A stretch of 64,000 nucleotides of DNA from Liolophura sinensis (Eukaryota > Mollusca > Polyplacophora > Chitonida > Chitonidae): assembly GCF_032854445.1 (NCBI RefSeq), contig NC_088306.1, positions 1,492,501 through 1,556,500 of the forward strand, written 5' to 3'. How positions within the stretch are numbered: the stretch's first letter is position 1; each line of letters begins with the position of its first letter. Under the pieces are notes generated by a model. The model was not told the DNA's origin and searched no databases. It saw only the letters and a list, made by a program, of their open reading frames with translations. The position numbers were made by a program, and so were the translations under genes. Shown here piece by piece: positions 44,952-56,099 of this stretch.

Positions 44952-45190
44952 TGCAGAGTAGACAGTAAAACCAGAGCAGCCACGACAGTGTGATAGCTGA
45001 CAAATTGTCACACGTAACCAGTAAAATACGGCCTCCTGTCAGTTTACCTTAGTCAGGGTTTTATTCAGGGTAAATGAATAAATAGTAGCAATTTATCCTC
45101 CCCTTAGCACCATGGCTTAAGCAGAGTTAGGTAAAAAAAAATGCAGTGATGTAAATTGCAATTTATTAGACGTCACTGGTTTAAAATTAC
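44952..45190 (-). repeat. Repeat R2, long copy in reverse
   Basis: AGTAAAACCAGAGCAGCCAC, CACACGTAACCAGTAAAATA, CAGGGTTTTATTC, CACCATGGCTTAAGCAGAGT and TTATTAGACGTCACTGG are in reverse orientation. Confidence 0.88.
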
Positions 45191-45452
45191 AAATACAGAG
45201 CACGTAGCAAATTTATTCCTTGCTCACATCTGAATTATGCATACTAGAGCGTCTAGGTGTAATGCTAAATAAAACAACTCTCTAATTCTCTACAATAATT
45301 CAAGGAAAAACTGTAATCTACTATTTATGTATGAGATATGTCTATGCATACACGCTTTGCATTTATTCATCGCAGTCAAGATCTTGCTTACAGGATACCG
45401 TTCTGATCGGAGTAGACTACTACGAAAGTACATTGCAGATCACCTTCCTTAA

Positions 45453-45721
45453 TTAATTTATTTATTTATTTGATTAGTGTTTTACGCCGTACTCAACAAT
45501 ATTTCACTTATTCGACAACGGCCAGCATTATGCTGGGTGGAAACCGGGCAGAGCCCGGGGGAAACCCAAGTCCATCCGCAGGTTGCTGGCAGACCTTCCC
45601 ACGTGAGGCCGGAGAGGAAGCCAGCATGAGCTGGACTTGAACTCACAGCGACCGCGTTGGTGAGAGACTCCTGCGTCATTACGCTGCGCTAGCGCGCTAA
45701 CCAACTGAGCCACGGAGGCCC
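45453..45721 (-). mobile_element. Full-length SINE1 with target-site duplication
   Basis: The element is bracketed by CACCTTCCTTAA at 45441-45452 and again at 45722-45733. This 12-bp direct repeat has the hallmark of LINE-type target-primed insertion. Read on the minus strand, the head is GGGGCCTCCGTGGCTCAGTT (A-box TGGCTCAGTTGG) with B-box-like GTGAGTTCAAGTCC. The body is CCACGTGGGAAGG-like, then the CCGGGCTCTGCCCGG palindrome, GCTGGCCGTTGTCG and GTACGGCGTAAAACAC, and an A-rich (AAAT)n tail. This is the best reference copy in the window. Confidence 0.96.
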
Positions 45722-45819
45722 CACCTTCCTTAACATTAATAGTGGAATTAACAGGAGCTGAACTTGAGCATGCAATTTAATTTTTTGATCAGATCAATCG
45801 GCTTCGGAAGAACAAGAGT

Positions 45820-45945
45820 TTATTTATTTATTTGATTAGTGTTTTACGCCGTATGCAAGAGTATTTTACTTTTACGACTGTGGCCAGCATTGTGTGGCGG
45901 GGGAAAACCAAGTCCATCCAGAAGCTGCTGGCAGGTCTTCACGCG
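45820..45945 (-). mobile_element. SINE1 3' fragment
   Basis: TTTATTTGATTAGTGTTTTA, CGCCGTATGCAAGAGTATTT, GTGGCCAGCATTGTGTGG and CAAGTCCATCCAGAAGCTGC are in antisense. Confidence 0.85.
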
Positions 45946-45949
45946 TACA

Positions 45950-47565
45950 AACAAGGGTTTATTAGAACGAGGCAACCACTTGTTGTCTTATCTCTGTCGT
46001 GTTTAAGTTGCTCTGGAGAGTTGGCTTAGATGATGTACTTATCAAGTACACCTTTAGTCAAATTGTAGATTTGTCAAGAACGTTTCCCGCCCAAACATGA
46101 GCATGATAACGCCGGTAAACTAGGCCTGAATGAGCCCAGGATGCGGAGTTGTGAGATTCCGTCACACTTCCATGGGCTTAATGCTCAGCTGCAAACATTT
46201 CATCACCATTAAGATAGCGATCAGATCAGTGGCTTTTCGTGACAGCTAAGAGAAGGAATAATTTTTGTACCAAAAGATTCAACATTGACACTGATTAGCG
46301 CTGTAGGCAAAGAGAGGTAACCCGTTCATTTCGCTGAATAAAAATAAACATTTTTATCTACATTTATTTTTCTGTCTATGTGCAATCAAAAGCTCGCCGT
46401 GTTTGTGACGTAAGGAAATAAATTTATGCAAAATTTCGAAATACGTAACAATGCCACTTCTTGCGAGATACAAGTCCAACAAGCCCATTTCCCCCCTGAA
46501 CTGGCAGTTATATGTACAACAAAAAGTGGCCACTGTTACGACCCAAACTGTCTGTATTATAAAGAGATGGTTTGTTCTAAATACACGACAGTTTAGCCGC
46601 ACAAAAAAGTAACCAAAACCAGCTGATTTTATTTTACAACAATTTATTAGGTTTAACAAGAACAGGTAACAAGACTTTTACAAATACTAAAGTACTTACA
46701 TGTACAATGGTGTCAAGTCCAAACGGACGCATATATTCCACAATGCTTCAAAACGCACAGAGGCAATATTCAAAAGAGGGAAAATCCACAGTATAACTGA
46801 GTGTATGACGAAATATACACAAAACTCCACAGACAGGGTCCGCGTACTAATAAGCACTGTGTACACAAGAGCACAAATTAAACATACAAGTTCAGCCTGA
46901 AACAAGTGCTCGGTGGAGATAGGATATAACAAAGCCAGAGGCTACAAAGGCACCAAAATTCAGCACAAAAGGCCTACTAAAGTAACACACAGCGAAAGCA
47001 TCCAAAACTCTCAATAATTCTCCGTTCTCTTCTTTTGACCTGCTTTCATAAGTCTTATATAGACTGGTGAGATTTTCTAGAATAAGAAAATTCCTGAACA
47101 CAGGCCCCGAACTGAGCGTATTCTGGAACATCCTAAGGCAGAGGCAGAGAGCAGTCCCTGAACTCAGCACATGTAAACAGTGGCAAGCTAAATTTAGAAG
47201 CTGACGGCAGTTTGTGCACATAACACCACAAAAAGAGGTTACCTATGCTATTTCTCGTTCAACGGCATTGCCAGTGCGCCGAAGAGTGCCTGCACTCGGA
47301 CAGGGAAGGTCGGTGTACTCTATCATCGTGAGGTGGGTTATTTAAGGTCTCGAAGATCTCCAGGGTAACCATTCTTGAATGAAAAAAAGATGATCACCGA
47401 TTGCTTAATCTCTTTCGTAGAAACGGGAACAAAGGCAAACAGCCGTTTTGGAGGATTGTTGAAGGCACTAAGGAATCATTGTGTCACACGGAACTGCGGA
47501 TAGGAATTGTTTCTACATGGTTTCAACTGACTAACAACTAAGCAAATATCTTTGCTAACCGTTCA
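45950..47565. other. Unassigned stretch
   Basis: Frames at 46354-46659 and 46892-47221 (minus, about 100 codons each) show no recognised motif. No repeat family is identified. Confidence 0.4.
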
Positions 47566-47790
47566 ACGCAGACTTGCTCAACTTCGCCGGGCTAGGGGAC
47601 AGTTTGGATATTGGCGACATGTTGATTTTATGGACGAGAGCCAGTACATCGTTAACCATAGATATAAAATAAAAGGTTCGATGATTACGTAAAATGACTC
47701 TATACAGTGGTGGCGACTCAGTGGCGGTAGGGGACGCATTTATTGTGAAAGAAAACTGTGTCAGTGGTGGTGCCGGATGACAACTTTAAA
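47565..47790 (+). pseudogene. Tc1/IS630-type transposase fragment
   Basis: The plus frame LAQLRRARGQFGYWRHVDFM is followed by DESQYIVNHRYK. The W-x-x-V-x-F-x-D-E-S-x-Y pattern fits the first catalytic Asp region of Tc1-like transposases. After a stop, SGGRGRIYCERKLCQ may correspond to the following arginine/cysteine segment. It is a short relic and not obviously the same family as the copy at 19 kb. Confidence 0.42.
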
Positions 47791-47819
47791 AGCGTTGTGT
47801 TCCTTGATATTCGTGGAAA

Positions 47820-48339
47820 CTATTGCTTTCCAAGCGAAACAAAGGCATACGGACACAATTTGTAACTGCCAGACAACTGTAGTGCGACCAGGGCCACACC
47901 CGTGAGCGACGTCTCACCCCACGGATACACGTCAGGTGTGGACATGCTCAGCATTAGTGATTTTTGAACATTTAAAACAGTACTATTGAACATTTCCATG
48001 CATGGAACATCCTTATCTTGATATCTGTCGGGATGTGGCAAAATTGTAACTGTGTTCTGCTGCCTAAATACCACCTTCAGGACTGAGTTCATGATGTGTT
48101 GATGGTCGACTATGTTCATGGCGAAACCGATCATTCAAGTGGTCTGGCGTTATTATGAATAACGATCTGAAGAACGATTCCATGAAATATGGTATATGAT
48201 GTTTTATTCCAGCCTTATGGACAACAGAGTACGTGAAAGCTAATATTCTGCCGAAAATGACAGCTTTGTCAATGGTCTGATCATTTAAGTACTCCCAAAG
48301 CGGCGTTTTCCCAGGATCTACTTTTCGTGGCGGATGCAT
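47820..48339 (-). pseudogene. Unrecognised open frame broken by one frameshift
   Basis: The minus-strand ATG at 48339 starts MHPPRKVDPGKTPLWEYLND and continues FGRILAFTYSVVHKAGIK and FRSLFIITPDHLND. It overlaps by a few codons an ATG frame starting at 48134 (MIGFAMNIVDHQHIMNSVLK) that ends HPDRYQDKDVPCMEMFN ... WGETSLTGVALVALQLSG ... VSLGKQ-stop at 47820. Together they would make about 170 residues with one frame change near 48130. Composition looks protein-like. I do not recognise the family. It may be one exon of a decayed gene. Confidence 0.35.
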
Positions 48340-48519
48340 AACTCATGTATCTTTTTCGATCGTGTATGCTACGGAAAACACGGATGTTTCTACTTCAATA
48401 ATTTTATTTGGCTAAAATGATCCTTTTTTTCTTGTATCCGTTGTAAGGTCACCAAATAGCGAAAGTTAGTAAAAAATGTAAATGACGCGGATTCAGTAAA
48501 TCAATGCCATTTGATTTAT

Positions 48520-48735
48520 GTTATTTATTTGATTTGAATGTTGCCTCACTCAGAAATATTTCGCTTATACGACGGTGGTCAGCATTATGGTGGCAGAAAA
48601 CCGGATAGAGCCCGGGGAAACTCACGATCATCGACAGATTTCTGGAAGACCTTCCCACGTACGGCCGAAGTTGAAGCCAGGATGTGCTGGAACTTATCTC
48701 ACAATGACTACATTGGTGAGAGGCTACAGAGATAG
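48520..48735 (-). mobile_element. SINE1 copy, diverged
   Basis: TTATTTGATTTGAATG, CTTATACGACGGTGGTCAGC, GGATAGAGCCCGGGGAAACT and CCTTCCCACGTACGGCCG mark the antisense body, with a partial head at 48710-48735. Confidence 0.85.
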
Positions 48736-49239
48736 CTGAGAAAACTCAGGATAGCTAAGGGCCTTCTAACGGCTTCCAGAAATGCCAAATTGGCACCTTC
48801 CGCAATCCTGCAAATCGGCAGAAATACTACAGCTTTCTTACCGCACTTATAATTTTATGTTTTACCAGAAAGGTTGGTGGTGAAATAATTGACGCCTCCC
48901 CATAGCTGTGTATCTGATAGCTGACTGGCTCCGCATGACACGACATCGATTTTTATGTCTGAGAGACCATCTCAGTCTTCCCACAGAGGAAACACTTTGT
49001 CCAGGTACAAAGAGAAAATAATTATATTTTCGCCTATATATCTACCTGACAGTCTTTCAAAGGTCAATTCTAGAGCGCAGCCTTTCCCTGTTAGGTTATA
49101 GTTTCTGCTTCGTTAGCGATAAACTTAACTTCAACAAGTTGGGAAGGGTTCCTGACAGCACTTTTGCAAGACGCACAGTAATGAAAAGACAAAAATTGTT
49201 CAGGTCAAGTTAAGCTTCGACAGAAGGAACAGAAAACGA

Positions 49240-49405
49240 TTTTTTTGATTGGTGTTTTATGCCGTACTCAAGAATATTTCACTTATACGACGGCGGCTAG
49301 CATTATGGTGGGTATGGTGGGTGGTAACACACCCCCGGGCTGTGCCCGGGGGAAACCCATCCGCAGGTTGCTGGTAGATCCTTCCCACTTACGAACAGAA
49401 AACGA
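49240..49405 (-). mobile_element. SINE1 3' two-thirds
   Basis: TTGATTGGTGTTTTATGCCG, CACTTATACGACGGCGGCTA, a duplicated GGTGGGTATGGTGGGTGG and GGCTGTGCCCGGGGGAAACC are present. Confidence 0.88.
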
Positions 49406-49409
49406 GGCC

Positions 49410-51130
49410 TGTAGTATGACAGCTTTTGATTAAATGATGACATGAACAGCACCCGTCAGAAATGTTTGCTCTCACATAGATCAATACGCATGTGCATGGA
49501 TGAAATCTATGTGTCTTATGTGGATATGTCATGGAGCAAACACGCATTGGTTAGGCCAGAACTGTGCCAATTACAGACAGCAGCTTTCGGGCTTCTCGTC
49601 GACAGAATATCCGTTTTAAAACCATTGACAGCGCTTCCCAATGTAGCTCAACCAGCTTCCACTTATGTTGTTGCATGTTTTGTTTTTTTGCAAACATTAA
49701 CTATTTTGCTTCATAACCTATGGACTAATTTGGCAAATTCAGAACGTGCCCGATTGTGTTTGCTTACCTTAGCGGCAAGGCTCAGCGCGCCTTTCATAAG
49801 GGATAACTGGAGAAAAAATATTTGAAAGCATTCATTTCATCGATTCAGCTAAAAAAGGCTAAACGGCTTTTAGACGGTCCTGAAGTATTTGAGCACTAGT
49901 CTGTGTGTTAATGATGGGTACGTGTACTAGTAACGCTTCAATCTGTAGTTGTTTGTGTAAGTAAATATGCAAATATGTGTCCTCAGCGTGTGATTACTTA
50001 TTAAGGAACCGCATGGAGTTATCTGTGGCAGAAAGCGGCTGCATTTCTTATTATTTATTATATAACCCAGGATCTACAGGCCACGCTCATCGTTAGCCCG
50101 CTGCTCGATTTGTTAGCATGTCAACTCTGTTAATAGAATAATGAAGTGTCTAAGACTTTTTAAAGCGCATTTTCTGTTGTTAGCATATGGGGATGAACCG
50201 TGGCGGTCAGTCCGATGTCAGTGGTTTTTGACATGCATTTTTTCTGTCAAGCTAAGGGACGAATGATTCCTCAAACTGTTAGCAGTGTTTTCCAATCCAG
50301 AACTATGGAGTCCTTAATGTGATGTTCTCGTTTAAACCTCGGGCTCCAATAAAAAAAACCTTAGCGCCATAATTCGAGTGAAATTTTGTTCAGCAGGACA
50401 TAAACAACCTATGGTATAAGTAAATCACTAACATTGTAGATAATTTTTAACAGTTATTGGTACGTATCCCACTGAAAAAAGAGAAGTCATCGCCAGTGAG
50501 GCAGAATTGCTTCTTACAGTGACATGGACAACACAGCCAGATGTTTCACAAAAAAATAAGGTTGCTCCCCCTTGTTGACTCCAACGTGTACAGCTTTACA
50601 TCGATGCTATAGCGGTCTGCTGTATTAGTCTTGGTTATATATTGGTATATACCGTCGTGATACACGTCTGGAAGAAGGCCAGGCGCTGGTATCAGCAGGA
50701 CTCCCATTTCTCTGATTAACTTTGGTTGATAGCTACAGATTAAGTATGGGAGCCTTTCTGGGCGAAAACCCTAGAGACCAATGTCAGTGGAAGTTCCAGT
50801 TTTCTGTTATCAATGGGACAGTCCGTTAGATAATCAGGCCTGTGTGAAAGTTGATCATTCATTTATACTGCCATTTTGTGTCATTAAAAGAACCTTGACT
50901 GTTTTGGTTGATGGCTCGTGGACATTTCCAAACTGGCTCCTAACATCTGTCAGACAACTGTAACCCTAGTCTTACATTGGAAATATTTGCAGAAAAATCA
51001 CTATCCATTCTTCGGTAATGTGACACTTAGTCAAAATAGCAGCGTTGAAATGTTGGAATGGTTGCCAATGAAACCCGAAAGAAGAAGTTCCTGTCGGTTG
51101 TTTCCACGTGCATGCAGTTCAATGTGAAAG
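49410..51130. other. Unassigned stretch
   Basis: A 127-codon plus frame at 49442-49825 begins MNSTRQKCLLSHRSIRMCMD and has a hydrophobic segment (VVACFVFLQTLTILLHNLW). I do not recognise it. No repeat is identified. Confidence 0.4.
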
Positions 51131-51139
51131 CTGAACTGT

Positions 51140-51260
51140 GATCAGCGACAAGGACTAACTCCGTACGATCAGTTGAGCTGAGGCGCGTCTAAAGCTGTCG
51201 TGTATGCCGAAGCGACTCAAAACCCAACCCAACTGATCGCACGGAGTTAGCTCCAATCGC
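51140..51260. repeat. Imperfect inverted repeat
   Basis: TAACTCCGTACGATCAGTTG near 51149 pairs with CAACTGATCGCACGGAGTTA ending near 51250. AGTTGAGTTGAGTTCGG and GTCGTGTATGCCGA recur at 51615-51672, so this is part of a local repeat family. Confidence 0.8.
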
Positions 51261-51354
51261 TGATGACCATACGACTGTAAGATTGAATCTCTTACACATT
51301 AAACTCGGAATACACTTAGGCTTTAAGACACGACTCGACGCAAGTCGACTTATC

Positions 51355-51520
51355 GTACGGAGCTGGACCAGCGACAGGATTTGGTACACGCAGCTGGACC
51401 AACGATAGAACTTCGTAAACCGAGCTGGACCAACCATAGAACTTCGTACACGCAGCTGGATCAACCATAGAACTTCGTAAACCCAGCTGGACCAGCGATA
51501 GAACTTCGTACACGCAGCAG
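51355..51520. repeat. 31-bp tandem repeat, five units
   Basis: AGCTGGACC starts recur at 51361, 51392, 51423, 51454 (AGCTGGATC) and 51485, exactly 31 bp apart, each followed by a variant of AACCATAGAACTTCGTA. Confidence 0.92.
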
Positions 51521-51914
51521 TCCAGTTTTATCGTTATTTAGCACACACGAGCATCTATACGATCCCATGCCACAGCCAAATTGAGGTATTTCACGTACAC
51601 AATTGTTTACGACCTAACACAGCGATCCAGTTGAGTTGAGTTCGGTTTTAGTTGTCGTGTATGCCGAGATTCAGAGAACCTGTCATCTCACAGCGTGAGA
51701 GCAATTAAACACTTCCTAACAGTTGGGGGAACCCTTAAATATTTCACGACGATCTGTCTGGTAGTGATGGATTATCGGTGTGGCGTCGAAACAGAAATTC
51801 AAATACCAGCTGTCAAGGTTGTACTCGTCTGTTTGCTGAGGGATGCCAACAGTCTTCTTAAAAGGTGATTGCTATGTAAAGGACGACATATGGTCGTGTG
51901 TTTGATCAGTTCCA

Positions 51915-52145
51915 CACAGTGACGTCAAATAAACTGCAATTAACATCAGTATATCCTTTACCTACCTCTGCTTAAGCCATCGTGCTAGGGGGCGTGTAAT
52001 TTGCTACTATTTACACATTTCCATAAACAATTAGAATAAAGCCATAACTGAGGTAATTCACAGGTTACATGTGACCATTAGGTGACCAATTATCAATCTC
52101 TCGTCTCTCTTCAGGTTTTTACTCCATATGCTGTAAGTGTTCTAC
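51915..52145 (+). repeat. Repeat R2, long copy
   Basis: CAGTGACGTCAAATAAACTG, CTGCTTAAGCCATCGTGCTA, AGAATAAAGCCATAACTGAG and GTTACATGTGACCATTAG follow the R2 order. Confidence 0.8.
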
Positions 52146-52324
52146 CTACCATGATGAAAGGACGCGGACACACTTAAAACGGTAGCCTCATGTGATTTAC
52201 TATACCACGCACAAAGTATACTGCACAATATATTTCCATCTGTGCGATATAACGGCAATTGAACATGCGCACAATCACATTATACACCTGCCAGGCTTTT
52301 TACATTAACAGTTGTAGATACCAG

Positions 52325-54500
52325 TACATGATCGTGTTGATCCATTGTTGTCTGAAAAACAGTACATGTACGTGTTGATCCATTGTTGTCTGAAAAACAG
52401 TACATGATCGTGTTGATCCATTGTTGTCTGAAAAACAGTACATGTACGTGTTGATCCATTGTTGTCTGAAAAACAGTACATGATCGTGTTGATCCATTGT
52501 TGTCTGAAAAACAGTACATGTACGTGTTGATCCATTGTTATCTGAAGTACATGCTCGTGTTGATCCATTGTTGTCTGAAGTACATGCTCGTGTTGATTCA
52601 TTGTTGTCTGAAGTACATGTTCATGTTGTTCCATTGTTGTCTGAAAAACAGTACATGTACGTGTTGATCCATTGTTGTCTAAAAAACAGTACATGATCGT
52701 GTTGATCCATTGTTGTCTGAAAAACAGTACATGTACGTGTTGATCCATTGTTATCTGAAGTACATGCTCGTGTTGATCCATTGTTGTCTGAAGTACATGC
52801 TCGTGTTGATTCATTGTTGTCTGAAGTACATGTTCATGTTGTTCCATTGTTGTCTGAAAAACAGTACATGTACGTGTTGATCCATTGTTATCTGAAGTAC
52901 ATGCTCGTGTTGATCCATTGTTGTCTAAAGTACATGTTCATGTTGTTCCATTGTTGTCTGAAAAACAGTACATGTACGTGTTGATCCATTGTTATCTGAA
53001 GTACATGCTCGTGTTGATTCATTGTTGCCTGAAGTACATGTACGTGTTGATTCATTGTTGTCTGAAGTACATGTTCATGTTGTTCCATTGTTGTCTGAAG
53101 TACATGTTCATGTTGATCCATTGTTTTCTGAAGTACATGTTCATGTTGATCCATTGTTGTCTGAAGTACATGCTCGTGTTGATTCATTGTTGTCTGAAGC
53201 ATATGTTCGTGTTGATTCATTGTTGTCTGAAGTACATGCTCGTGTTGATCCATTGTTGTCTGAAAAACAGTACATGTACGTGTTGATCCATTGTTATCTG
53301 AAGTACATGCTCGTGTTGATCCATTGTTGTCTGAAGTACATGCTCGTGTTGATCCATTGTTGTCTGAAGTACATGTTCATGTTGTTCCATTGTTGTCTGA
53401 AGTACATGTTCATGTTGATCCATTGTTGTCTGAAGTACATATACGTGTTGATTTATTGTTGTCTGAACTACATGCTGGTGTTGATCCATTGTTGTCTGAA
53501 GTACATGTTCATGTTGATTCATTGTTGTCTGAAGTACATGTACGTGTTGATCCATTGTTGTCTGAAGTACATGCTCGTTTTGATCCATTGTTGTCTGAAG
53601 TACATGCTCGTGTTGATTCATTGTTGTCTGAAGTACATGTTCATGTTGATTCATTGTTGTCTGAAGTACATGTACGTGTTGATCCATTGTTGTCTGAAGT
53701 ACATGTTCATGTTGATCCATTGTTGTCTGAAGTACATGCTTGTGTTGATCCATTGTTGTCTGAAGTACATGCTCGTGTTGATCCATTGTTGTCTGAAGTA
53801 CATGTTCATGTTGATTCATTGTTGCCTGAAGTACATGTACGTGTTGATTCATTGTTGTCTGAAGTACATGCTCGTTTTGGTTCATTGTTGTCTGAAGTAC
53901 ATGTTCATGTTGATCCATTGTTGTCTGAAGTACATGCTCGTTTTGATTCATTGTTGTCTGAAGCACATGTTCATGTTGATTCATTGTTGTCTGAAGTACA
54001 TGTTCGTGTTGATCCATTGTTGTCTGAAGTACATGTTCATGTTGATTCATTGTTGTCTGAAGTACATGCTCGTTTTGATCCATTGTTGTCTGAAGTACAT
54101 GCTCGTGTTGATCCATTGTTGTCTGAAGTACATACTCGTGTTGATTCATTGTTGTCTGAAGTACATGCTCGTTTTGACCCATTGTTGTCTGAAGTAAATG
54201 TTCATGTTGATCCATTGTTGTCTGAAGTACATGCTCGTGTTGATCCATTGTTGTCTGAAATACATGCTCGTGTTGATCCATTGTTGTCTGAAATACATGT
54301 ACGTGTTGATCCATTGTTGTCTGAAGTACATGTACGTGTTGATCCATTGTTGTCTAAAAAATACTACAGGTTCGTGTTGATCCATTGTTGTATGTAAAAC
54401 AGTACATGTTCATGTTGATCCATTGTTGCCTGAAGTACATGCTCCTGTTGATTCATTGTTGTCTGAAGTACATGTACGTGTTGATCCAGTGTTGTCTGAG
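52325..54500. repeat. 33/39-bp tandem array, about 63 units, with higher-order structure
   Basis: The basic 33-bp unit is GTACATGCTCGTGTTGATCC then ATTGTTGTCTGAA. A 39-bp variant adds AAACAG before GTACATG. Because both lengths are multiples of three and stops are rare, several frames stay open for 350-400 codons. Plus strand: (LSEVHARVDPL)n and (YLKYMLVLIHC)n. Minus strand: (QTTMDQHEHVL)n. The left part alternates GATCGT and GTACGT 39-mers as a 78-bp dimer. A TTATCTG variant marks a larger unit of about 210 bp (52538, 52750). No start, splice or composition evidence favours any frame as a gene. Confidence 0.97.
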
Positions 54501-54504
54501 GCAC

Positions 54505-55305
54505 CAAAATGTATTAACTCTCAGAGTTTTAGCCTAATACTTTAAGTTAGTGCCGGATTACAGGAAGGCCTGAAGCTAAGTACTATGACCGTAGGAGGCG
54601 CCACGTGTGCTCACTTTCGTGTTCTGAAAAGTTAAAACCGCCCCTAAATCGACAAAATACTCAGTCTTCCAGTCTACAAAATAATCAGTCGTTCATTCGG
54701 CAAAATACTCACTCGTTCAATTAAAGATTCCTATTTAAGGATGCTAAAGGCTTCACTAGTTTTGTTTGGGGAAATGGAGAAGTAATGGCAACTTTCTCAG
54801 AATCAATAAATTTCGTGCATAAATTAAAAACGATGTTTACAATTTCAAGTGCATGTTACAAGTGCCATGAAGCAAAAACATCAAAGTCTTGGGAACTAAG
54901 GTGTATGTAAGACATGGCTGTTAAGCCAGAATTCTCAAAAGCTCCGCAAAAAGAAAAAATTACACTGATTTTATTTTCGTCTTTTCACACGTGGTTTATA
55001 ATAAAAGATATAAAGGTTTCTTAGTTCTGGGAACTTTGTTACCGATTTTTAAAGCTAACACATGGCCAGACAAGGGTGAAAAATGGCGAGGAGTAATTTG
55101 TTTGGCTATTCTAAAATATAATAGCACTATTTGATCTCATCGAATTTTACCAGAAATAACGGGCATTGCCTCTTTAACCATTTCTCAATTTCACCTACGT
55201 CATGCTTTAGCTATTTGTTGCTGTCATTTTTTCCCCAGGTAATTAAGACTAACTTGAGTCTCTGACCTCTGTGTAATGTGAGTTTGTTCAGTCTTGTTGT
55301 TAATT
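54505..55305. other. Unassigned non-coding stretch
   Basis: No gene or repeat family is recognised between the two tandem arrays. A small triplet of CAGTCTTCCAGTC / CAGTCGTTCATTC / CTCACTCGTTCAA pieces occurs at 54660-54715. Confidence 0.45.
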
Positions 55306-55312
55306 AAAGCTT

Positions 55313-56095
55313 TCATCTATCGGGTTACATTTATCTAGACTAAACATTAGGTCAGATCTCATCCATCGGGTTACATTTATCTAGACTAAACATTAGGTCA
55401 GATCTCATCCATCGGGTTACATTTATCTAGACTAAACATTAGGTCAGATCTCATCCATCGGGTTACATTTATCTAGACTAAACATTAGGTCAGATCTCAT
55501 CCATCGGGTTACATTTATCTAGACTAAACATTAGGTCAGATCTCATCCATCGGGTTACATTTATCTAGACTAAACATTAGGTCAGATCTCATCCATCGGG
55601 TTACATTTATCTAGACTAAACATTAGGTCAGATCTCATCCATCGGGTTACATTTATCTAGACTAAACATTAGGTCAGATCTCATCCATCGGGTTACATTT
55701 ATCTAGACTAAACATTAGGTCAGATCTCATCCATCGGGTTACATTTATCTAGACTAAACATTAGGTCAGATCTCATCCATCGGGTTACATTTATCTAGAC
55801 TAAACATTAGGTCAGATCTCATCCATCGGGTTACATTTATCTAGACTAAACATTAGGTCAGATCTCATCCATCGGGTTACATTTATCTAGACTAAACATT
55901 AGGTCAGATCTCATCCATCGGGTTACATTTATCTAGACTAAACATTAGGTCAGATCTCATCCATCGGGTTACATTTATCTAGACTAAACATTAGGTCAGA
56001 TCTCATCCATCGGGTTACATTTATCTAGACTAAACATTAGGTCAGATCTCATCCATCGGGTTACATTTATCTAGACTAAACATTAGGTCAGATCT
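55313..56095. repeat. 46-bp tandem array, 17 nearly identical units
   Basis: The unit is TCATCCATCGGGTTACATTT then ATCTAGACTAAACATTAGGT then CAGATC. Units 2-17 look identical by eye, and the first has CTATCGG instead of CCATCGG. There are no spacers, so it is not a CRISPR array. The identity implies very recent amplification or homogenisation. Confidence 0.97.
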
Positions 56096-56099
56096 CTAT

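Noticed and set aside
45660-45721. Free-standing tRNA gene suggested by A-box and B-box-like sequence
   Set aside because: It is the head of a SINE1 with target-site duplications. The acceptor stem and 3' half of a tRNA are missing. The same applies to the heads at 4600, 25340 and 61970.
47820-48134. Glycosyltransferase (sialyltransferase-like) C-terminus, from WGETSLTGVALVALQL
   Set aside because: The resemblance to a P-S/T-x-G-x-x-A motif is superficial. The spacing and the other expected motifs are absent.
52885-54397. Open frames of 368-402 codons (plus) and 376 codons (minus) as protein-coding genes
   Set aside because: All lie in the 33-bp tandem array. Several frames on both strands are open only because the unit length is a multiple of three and contains few stops. 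Nothing favours one frame.
55313-56095. CRISPR array
   Set aside because: The 46-bp units are directly adjacent with no variable spacers, and the genome is eukaryotic.
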